From contig NZ_JBGCCU010000007.1 in the NCBI RefSeq assembly GCF_041261445.1, positions 372,001 through 436,000 of the forward strand: 64,000 nucleotides of DNA, in the 5' to 3' direction. Position 1 is the stretch's first letter, and the number at the start of each line of letters is the position of its first letter. The notes under the pieces are model-generated. The model had not been told where the DNA came from and made no database searches. It saw only the letters and a program-made list of their open reading frames with translations. The position numbers were made by a program, and so were the translations under genes. Positions 42,958 through 51,000 of this stretch are shown in pieces. The stretch is from Catenulispora sp. EB89. GTDB lineage: Bacteria; Actinomycetota; Actinomycetes; Streptomycetales; Catenulisporaceae.

Positions 42958-44178
42958 CTACTGGGCCACTGCGGTGACTGTGCCCGCGACCACCGATCCG
43001 AGGGCCGGCTGGGTGTAGACGGGTCCGTTGGGCCCGATGTGGATGTGGCCGGGCGGGGTCCCGCAGTAGATGACGTCGATGTCGCCGCCGCCGAGGCCGG
43101 CCACGCCGACCGAGCTTCCCGGGATGCCGAACCCGGTGCGGCTGACCTGCTTGGGAGCCTGCCATTGCCCGTTCACGGTGCCGGCGACGAGCAAGGCGCC
43201 CGTCGACGATATGTCAGTGACCTGAGTCGTGCCGTCGGCGGCCGCCAGGGCTGCGATGTGGGACTTCCACGGTTGCGGCTGAGGGTCGCCGGGCAGCGCC
43301 ACCGCCGCGTCGGACTGGCCGTTGGCCGCCGGGTGCTCGGTGTGGACGTACCCGTCGAGCCCGGCGTAGAAGATGGACGTGGCGCCCGGCGTCGGCGACG
43401 CGGCGTTCGGGCTCGCGGCGGCACTGCGGACGCCCGCGCCGCGAATTCCCGCACCGGCCGCCGAGTTCACCGTCGCGGCGAGGCCTTCGCCGGGGCTCGC
43501 GACCCCGGTACCCGTCAGCGTGGCCTCCTGCCACGCCCCGGCGGCCGTGCCCCACAGCGCGTGGACCGCGCCGTCGTTGCCGGCCTGGAAGACGCCGACC
43601 TCGCCGTCGGTGTAACCGACCGTCGCGAAGTCGCCCCCGACGGTCCACCACTTCGGGTGCGGCCCGGGGCCCCACCAGTGCAGGCCGGTGCCGCACATCG
43701 GGGCGTCGTCGTCCGTGGCGGAGCTGAAGCCCCCGGCGGACTCGACGGTCAGGACGACCTCTCGCCCGATGAGCGCGGCCGACACCGGGGAGCCCGCCGG
43801 CGCGAACCCGGATCCCGTGACGGCCGCGTACGACCCCGCGACCGCACCGCAGGACTCGTACACGGCCCCGTTGCCGCCCACGTAGTAGGCGAGCAGCCGC
43901 CCCGAGGGCCCGCGCACCGCGGCCACCGGCGCCCCGGCCGGCGCGCTCTTGGCCGGCGTCAGGGCCGTCGGCACCCGGGACCAGACCCCGTCGCTGTTGC
44001 TGCCGAAGACGTCGAGACCTCCATCCGCCCCGACGTAGTACGCGGCGCGCTGAAACCCCGACGCGGCATGCGCGGGCTGCGCAAACGGCAGCGCGCCCAG
44101 GAACGTCACGGCGCCGGCGGTCGCGATCGCCGCCGCCCGGCACCGTGGCACGCGGGTCGACGAAAGCAGGTTGATCAT
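42958..44178 (-). CDS. secreted beta-propeller-like protein, paralogue B
   Basis: A 406-residue secreted protein with a signal peptide (RCRAAAIATAGAVTFLGALPFAQPAHA). The blades RAAYYVGADGGLDVFGSNSDGVW, GRLLAYYVGGNGAVYESCG, EVGVFQAGNDGAVHALWGTAAG and TSIFYAGLDGYVHTEHPA line up with those of the paralogue at 38596-39780. The C-terminal IDVIYCGTPPGHIHIGPNG matches that paralogue's VYCATAPG-HFGLPPHI. Cys residues are kept in the same places and may form disulfides. ATG 44178 has AAGGGGGAA just upstream. It converges on the AfsR-like gene, so both propellers border the regulator. Confidence 0.75.
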   Translation of the reverse strand: MINLLSSTRVPRCRAAAIATAGAVTFLGALPFAQPAHAASGFQRAAYYVGADGGLDVFGSNSDGVWSRVPTALTPAKSAPAGAPVAAVRGPSGRLLAYYVGGNGAVYESCGAVAGSYAAVTGSGFAPAGSPVSAALIGREVVLTVESAGGFSSATDDDAPMCGTGLHWWGPGPHPKWWTVGGDFATVGYTDGEVGVFQAGNDGAVHALWGTAAGAWQEATLTGTGVASPGEGLAATVNSAAGAGIRGAGVRSAAASPNAASPTPGATSIFYAGLDGYVHTEHPAANGQSDAAVALPGDPQPQPWKSHIAALAAADGTTQVTDISSTGALLVAGTVNGQWQAPKQVSRTGFGIPGSSVGVAGLGGGDIDVIYCGTPPGHIHIGPNGPVYTQPALGSVVAGTVTAVAQ

Positions 44179-44655
44179 GGATTCCCCCTTGGAATGAAGC
44201 CGTCGAGGCGATGCTCGCCGAGCGTTCTCCAGGGGCTCTGGACGCGGTCTGGATGACGGGTGAACGGCAGCGCGATCGGCCCCGGCGACTGGACGGTGCA
44301 CCCGTCGTGAAGGAGAAACCCCTGTGCCGGAAACCTTTACAGAGTACTGACAGTCATACCGCCGCGTGCCATACTCGCCGCAGGTACACGCCTAGGGGGG
44401 GCGACGCTAGATCCGGTGTGGGGACACATCTCGCCACACCACCGATCTTCACTCAGCGCCGAACGCGGGCAGTCGGTCGACGACGCTTGCCCGCGTCCGC
44501 GGCACTTCACCGCGCAGCACCGCGCACCACGCGCAGACGCCGCGCATCATGCTCAACACCGCACAGCGAAGTGCCGTCGGCATGCCCGCTGAGCGTGTCG
44601 ACCCCTCGTTCACAGCGGCCGGATTCCGGCCGATCGGACCGGAGGGGTTCACACC
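44179..44655. promoter_or_regulatory. long promoter region upstream of the RHS operon
   Basis: These 477 bases hold no convincing gene. CTGACA at 44347-44352 and CATACT at 44370-44375 with 17-base spacing form a plausible rightward promoter, which would give a leader of about 275 bases. A GC-rich CTAGGGGGGGCGACGCTAG dyad (CTAG arms) lies near 44391-44410. Confidence 0.4.
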
Positions 44656-45051
44656 ATGGCAGACCAGCTCGCATTGACCATCGTCACCGGGTTCATCGCG
44701 CGCGACGGGTCCAAGATCAGCGGTGAGGGCGACTACGACGTCGTCAAGGCCAACCGGGGCCTGTACAACATCGTCTTCCGGCCGCCGTTCGCGGTCACGC
44801 CGGTCGTCGTGGCCACCCAGGTCTTTCCGAACGACGTGAACAACCAGGGCGGCAGCACGCGCGACAACGCCGTCGTCGTCGGCATCACCGAGCGCCAGTT
44901 CCGGGTGAAGGTCGGCAACGGCAACGGCGACCCGGAGGACCGCGACTTCACGTTCATCGCGACGGGCGTCGGCCTCAGCGGGGCCGCGCTGGCCGCGTGG
45001 GAGGCCGAGGAGCACCGGCTGCCGGACGTCGACGTCGCCGACGAGGCCTGA
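44656..45051 (+). CDS. small beta-rich protein encoded just before the RHS gene
   Basis: A 131-residue protein: ADQLALTIVTGFIARDGSKISGEGDYDVVKANRGLYNIVFRPPFAVTPVVVATQV (read in parts), then a strand-rich core with FRVKVGNGNGDPEDRDFTFIATGVG and an acidic tail. The pattern resembles trimeric C1q/H-type-lectin or tail-fibre tip domains, though not a firm family match. GGAGGGG lies just upstream. The RHS gene starts 19 bases after its stop, so the two are co-transcribed, and it is likely a partner, adaptor or chaperone of the RHS protein. An immunity role is possible but the position before the toxin is unusual. Confidence 0.7.
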   Translation: MADQLALTIVTGFIARDGSKISGEGDYDVVKANRGLYNIVFRPPFAVTPVVVATQVFPNDVNNQGGSTRDNAVVVGITERQFRVKVGNGNGDPEDRDFTFIATGVGLSGAALAAWEAEEHRLPDVDVADEA

Positions 45052-45070
45052 GAGTCTTCGGGGGGAGACC

Positions 45071-48000
45071 ATGAGTGCCGACATCACCTCCATCGATCCC
45101 GCGCCCGGGCCGCAGGCCGCGCCGCGGGCGTCCCAGCTGGACGCGGGCGCGTTCGGCGACGTCGCGGCGAGCGTCAGCCTGTTCACCGGCACGCTCACGC
45201 TGCCGGTGACCCTGGCCTCGGTCCCGGGCCGGGACGGCCTGGACCTGGACGTCACAGCGCTGTACGGCAGCGACGCGGCGCGCTCGTCGTCGGTCTGGAA
45301 CCTGGACGCCCCGACCGGGGTGCTGGGCCTGGGCTGGTCGCTGAGCGCGGACCGGATCGTCGTCGACGGCAAGACCAGCCGGAACCCGCTCGACGGCCGG
45401 TTCCTGCTGCAGTCCGGCGGCGTCCTGGATCCGCTGATCTGGTCCGGGTCCGACGGCTCGACGCTGCTGTTCCAGTGCGCGCTGCACCCGTTGTGGCGCA
45501 TCCGGTACGACAGCGCCGCCGAGATGTGGACCGTGCTGCGGGAGGATGGGAGCACCGGGGTCTACGGCCGTCCGGCCGGCGGCTCCGGTGCGGTGATGTA
45601 CGGCGTGATGTGGGGCAACTGGCTCGGCGCCAGCCGGGCCGCGAGCCCCGCGCTGCACCGCTACCCGGTCGGCTGGAACCTCGCCGAGGTCCGCTCGCCC
45701 GGCGGCTCGGTGATGACCTGGCACTACACGAACGACGAGGTGCCGCTGGCCGGCGGCCTCGGCTACACCCGCGCCGCCTACCTCGACCGGGTGGTCGGAC
45801 CGGACGGCGCCTCGGTGGAACTCCGCTACGCGCCCAAGGAGCCCGCCGAGTACACGGCCCCGCACCAGACGCCCGACGGACAGGCCGACCCGTCGTACCA
45901 GGACCGTTACGAAGACCGGTACCTGGCCGACCTGACGGTGCGCGCCGCCGGGGCCGACCCCGAGGACGTCCGGTACACGCTGCGGTTCGAGTACGAACTC
46001 GCCGATGTCTCGGACACCCCGTCGAGCGCCTTCACCAAGCGCTTCCTGACCGGCATCCGCGAGGAGCGCCGCGGCCACCTCCAGGTGCCGACGACGCGCT
46101 TCGGCTATGCGATGGACGCCGGCGCGCCCAACCCCGGAGCCCTGACGTCGATCCTGTACCCCGAGGGCGGGACGGCCTCGATCGGCTACGAGCCGGTCGC
46201 CCTCGGACCGTCCGGCCCGTCCGCGACGACGGCCGGGCACGCCGACGCCGATGATGTGTTCCGGAATTCGATCACCGTGCCCCGGCCGCTCACGGGCGCC
46301 GTGCCGCTGGTGTTCCAGGGCCCCGACTACGTGGTCATCGCCTGGTACGCGGAGTCGTCCTCGACCACCGAGGTGCAGGTCTACACGGTCGGCGGCCGGT
46401 GGTCCGAACCATGGACCGTCCGGATCCCGGGCGCCGTGCGCACCGAGTACGTCCGGTTCGCCGCGTCGGGCGACTTCTTCGCGCTCTACCTGGCGAACAA
46501 GACCGGCACCGGCCCCGCGGCCCTGCACCTGTTCCGCAAGGAGCCCTACCGCTTCGGGAACTGGACCAGGACGCAGGTCGCCGTCGACCGCTCGGTGACG
46601 GAGGCCCCGGCCGAGACGACCCTCGCCGCCGGCACCGGGTTCGCGGTGCTGCACCTCGGCGGCGAGCTCCCCGTCCACCGCTACTGGTGGAACCCGTTCA
46701 CCTCGTCCTGGTCCGCCTCCTCGGCGAGCAACGGCACCAGGCAGATCGCGATCGCGGCGCGCGGCGAGTACTACATCGTCGGCTGGTACCTCCAGGGACG
46801 CGTGCGATACCAGCTGTTCCACCTCGCCGCGAACGGCGCCTGGGAGATCGGTCCGCTCGGCTCGGCCGGCGATCCGTTCGACTGGGTCTCCCGCTACGCC
46901 GCGGACTTCTGGGCGCTCGGCGACAGCTTCGCCGTCGCCACCTACACCCTGACGTCCGGCCAGGCGCGGCTTCGAACCCTGCAATGGGAGGCGGACTTCG
47001 CCGTCGCCCGCGACACGACCCGCAACGGCCGTGCCGCCCGCACCACGGTCGTCGGCGCGCTGGTCGGCAACGGTCCGCTGCTCACCCGCTATGACGGCGT
47101 CCAGTGGCGGGACTTCGAGTTCGCGGCCACGGCCGCCGACGTCAAGTACGCCTACGGCGAGGACCTCGCGATCCGCAGCGTGGTCGCGGGGACGACGACC
47201 CAGAACACCGTCGTCGGATACTCGGCGGCGACGGGGACGTGGACGGTTCTCTCGGCGCCGGCCGAGGAACCACCGGAGCATGATGGTGCCGGGTCCGGGG
47301 CGCCCGAGGCCGCGCCGGACGCCGTGCCCTACGCCGCGCTCGAGGCTGCGCTCGCCGTCGCGCCCTGGCCGCCGACGAGCGGCGGACGCCTGGTGACGAC
47401 CGGCAGCACCGTGCGCTGGCGCGCGCCGAACGGCGCGCTGAGCACCATCGGCGCCCTGCCGATCAACGGGGCGCTCGGCTCCCTGCACAACATCGCCGGG
47501 TCGCACCTGATCTACCAGGACGATCCCGGCGACCGCTCGAAGGCCGTGACCACCGTCCAGCTCGTCGACAACGGCGGGTTCGCCGAGAAGACGGCGCTGG
47601 CCGGCCGCCGGATCGCCGTGGACGACCCGAAGTTCGCCGCGGCCCAGATGGCCGGCCCGCGCATCTTCGTGACCTACCCGGCCGTGTACCCCTTCGCCTC
47701 CACGCCGGAGCTGACGCTGCACCGGATCATCGACCGCTCGCTCACCGCGCGCGTCGTCGTCCCGGTCGTGGACGAGGTGACCGTCGACAGCGGGATGCAG
47801 GCCGTCGTGACGGCCTACGAGTACGACACGGCGCGCGCCGTGTTCGACCCTTCGGGGGTGTCCGTGCTGTTCCCCGAGGCGACCCGGATCATGGGGCCCG
47901 GCGGGATCGGCGGCCGGGCGGAGTACGCGTTCCACAACGGCCTGCCGGACCAGGCCGCCGTGGACCTGACCCGGTGGGACCAGCCGGCGGCCGTGGGCCG

Positions 48001-51000
48001 GTCCGCCGCGGCCGGCGAGCCGTTCAGCCTGTTCACCGGCCGGGTCCGGCAGTCCCGGACGCTGGACGGCGACGGCTATCAGGTCGCTGCGACCCGGATG
48101 GCCTGGAGCGGTCTGCGGCTCCGGTCCGGCGACACGTCCCCGGTCGGTGTGCTGCTCGACGTGACGCTGCCGGTGCTGGTGCGCAGCGAGGCCTCGGCCG
48201 GCCGCCTGCACCTGTTCGAGCTCCCGCTCGACCAGATCCCGTTCCTGGACACCGGCGCCGTCTCGGCTCCGATCGTCGAGGCCTTCGTCTCGGCCGGTCT
48301 GCCGCTGAGCCCGCGGGCGGCCGTCATCGTGCTGACCACCGGCACGCGCTGGGAGATCGTGGACGGGGCCTCGGGGTATCCCGTGGGCCGCGACCACGAC
48401 GCCTTCGGCGCCCCGGACCCGGTCCTGCACGTCTACGGCGAGACCAGCAAGTCCTACACCAACGCCTACGACGACGCGACCGGCCTGCTGCTCGAACAGC
48501 GGGCGACGGAGTTCTCCTCCGACGGCACGCAGCACACCACGGTCCGTACGCTGACGCCGGCCTGGCGTGTCCCGGAGTACGCCGGGATGCGCGACGCCGG
48601 GATGTTCACGGCGATCGCCGCCGAGCAGATCGTCGACACGACGGTCGGCCTCGGGATCTCCGCGAGCCGGACCACCTACCGTGCCGACTGGCCCGCGCCC
48701 GCCCCGCAGTGCTGGTCGCAGTACGAGTCGTGGACCTGGCGCGCGGGCACGGCGCTGCCGCCGGCGTTCGACCACGCCCCGGTCGGCGACCGGTCGGCGT
48801 GGGTGCTCGGCGAGCGGTTCACCGCGCGCAACCGCTTCGGCTCGCCGGTCGTGTCGGTGGACGCCCGCGGCCTCGCGACGTCCTCGTTGTTCGACCGCCA
48901 GGACGACCGTGTCGTCGCGACGTTCGTCAACCTCGACCTCACCGCGCCGGTCCCGGCCGGCTGCTGTCTGGGGTTCGAGCCGTACGAGCGGACGCAGGGC
49001 TGGAAGCGCGCGGACGGCCAGGAGCTGGAAGCGCTGATGACGACCGACTACCCGCACACGGGGACCCGCTGCCTGCGGCTGGCCGGGCGCGTCGAGGTGA
49101 CGGCGGACTTCGAGCTCGCGCGGGGCAGCGGCCGGGCGTACTTCTCGTGCTGGATGCGGACCGACCCCGGATTCGTCCCCGGCGAGACCGACGCCTGGTT
49201 CTTCGACCTGCGGCCGGTCGGTGGGAAGCAGGCGAGCCTGGTCAAGCTGCCGTTCCCGGTGACCGAGGGCGGCTGGCAGCGGATCCAGATCGGTCTGGAG
49301 CATCCGGATCCCGGGTCGGCCACCACTGTGACGTGTCGCGTGGTCAACGCGCGGCCGGACATCGCGTGCTACGTGGACGACCTGCGGCTCGTGCCGCTGG
49401 AGGGCGGCGTCAGCTCGACCGTCTACGCCGGGGGCACCTCGCTGCCGACCGCGACCATCGACGTCACCAACGTGCCGACGGGCTACCACTACGACAGTTC
49501 CCTGCGGATCGCGGCGATCTCCGGGCCCGGTCCGGAGGCGCTGGACGGGCTGACCGGCTTCGCTTACGCGCGGGGCTCCGACGCCGATCCGCGCGCCACT
49601 GCCAGCGTCGACGACACGTTCGACGCGATGCGGCCGAACGCCCGGATCGAGGTTTCGCCGGCGCGCGGCGGCTTCGTCGAGCAGTTCCCCGGCCGCGGAG
49701 ACTGGCGCGTCCGCTGGGCTCCGGAGCCGGCCGACGAGTGGGCCGTCGTGGACCGCGTGCTCCGGCACGTCGGTACCGGCCCCGGAACGCTGACGCTGCG
49801 CGGATCGGACGGCTTCGCCTGGTACGGCGTGCGCGTCGACGTCCAGGCCGCAGCCGCACCGGCCGTCGCCGGGACGTCGCGCCTTGGCGCGGGCACGTCG
49901 CGCGTCGGCGCCGCGATCGGCGGCGTCAGCGCGGAATGGGACCCGTCGGGGGAGTGGCTGCTGCTCCGCGACGGCGCCGTCGCGGCGCGCGCCGCGGGCC
50001 CGTCGCCGGCCACCACCGACGACTGGATGCTGATCGCACAGCCGCACACCGTGCTGTTCCTGGTCGACGGCCGCCAGATCCTCGCGCACCGCTTCGCCGA
50101 TCCGGTCGCCGGCGCGCTGGTGCTGACCGCCGGCGAGGCCGTCGCGGGCTTCAGCCGGATCATGGTCTTCCACCAGCCCTCGGTCGGCGTCTCGTACAGC
50201 GACGGCGTCGGCCTGGAGCGCCAGTCGCAGTCCCTGGGCGCGGACGGGGTGAACGTCAGCGGCGTCCTGTTCGACGCACTGGGCCGGCCCACGATGCAGG
50301 TCAAGGCGATGGCCTACACCGGGGCGGTGCCGGGGTACTCGAGCACGTACGTCACCGGCACGGACCCGGCGACCGGCAAGCTGACCGGCGACGTCGCCGA
50401 GTACTACGACGGGTCCGAGGGCCGCTCCGACGACCAGGGCTACCCGTATTCGCGGCAGCGGCTGGAGATGGCCGTCACCGGGCGCCTGCTGGAGAGCGGC
50501 CAGCCCGGTGCGGTCCACGCGATCGCTCCCGGCGCGAGGCACACCTCCCGCGTCGCGTACGGGCTCAAGACGGACGACGGCTTCCTCGACCACCTGCCCG
50601 CCGGCCGCTACCCGACCCGGACCACCACCGACCCGGACGGCCGGGTCGAGGTCACCGTCTTCGATCCGGCCGAGGCCACGCTCGGCGTGCGCCAGGTGCC
50701 GGAGTCGGCCGACGTCCGGACGGCGCAGGAGTACGACCACCGCGGCGACCTCGTCCGCATCCTGGGGCCGGACCGGTTCGCCCCGCGCCCGGATCAGGAC
50801 CCCGCGGCCGGGGTGATCTTGCACCAGGTGGACGGGCTCGGCCGGGTCGTCGAGGACGCGGCGGCCGATACCGGCGTGAGCGACTGCGTGTACGACGACC
50901 GGGGGCTGTTGCGGTTCGCGCGCTACGCCGACGGACGCGGCACGGGACCGGCCGGACTGGACCGGATCGTCTATCACACCTACGACCGGCTCGGCCGCCG

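Noticed and set aside
38876-43165. A 1429-codon minus-strand frame across the AfsR-like gene
   Set aside because: It has low-complexity composition and no motifs, and overlaps three genes with clear domains.
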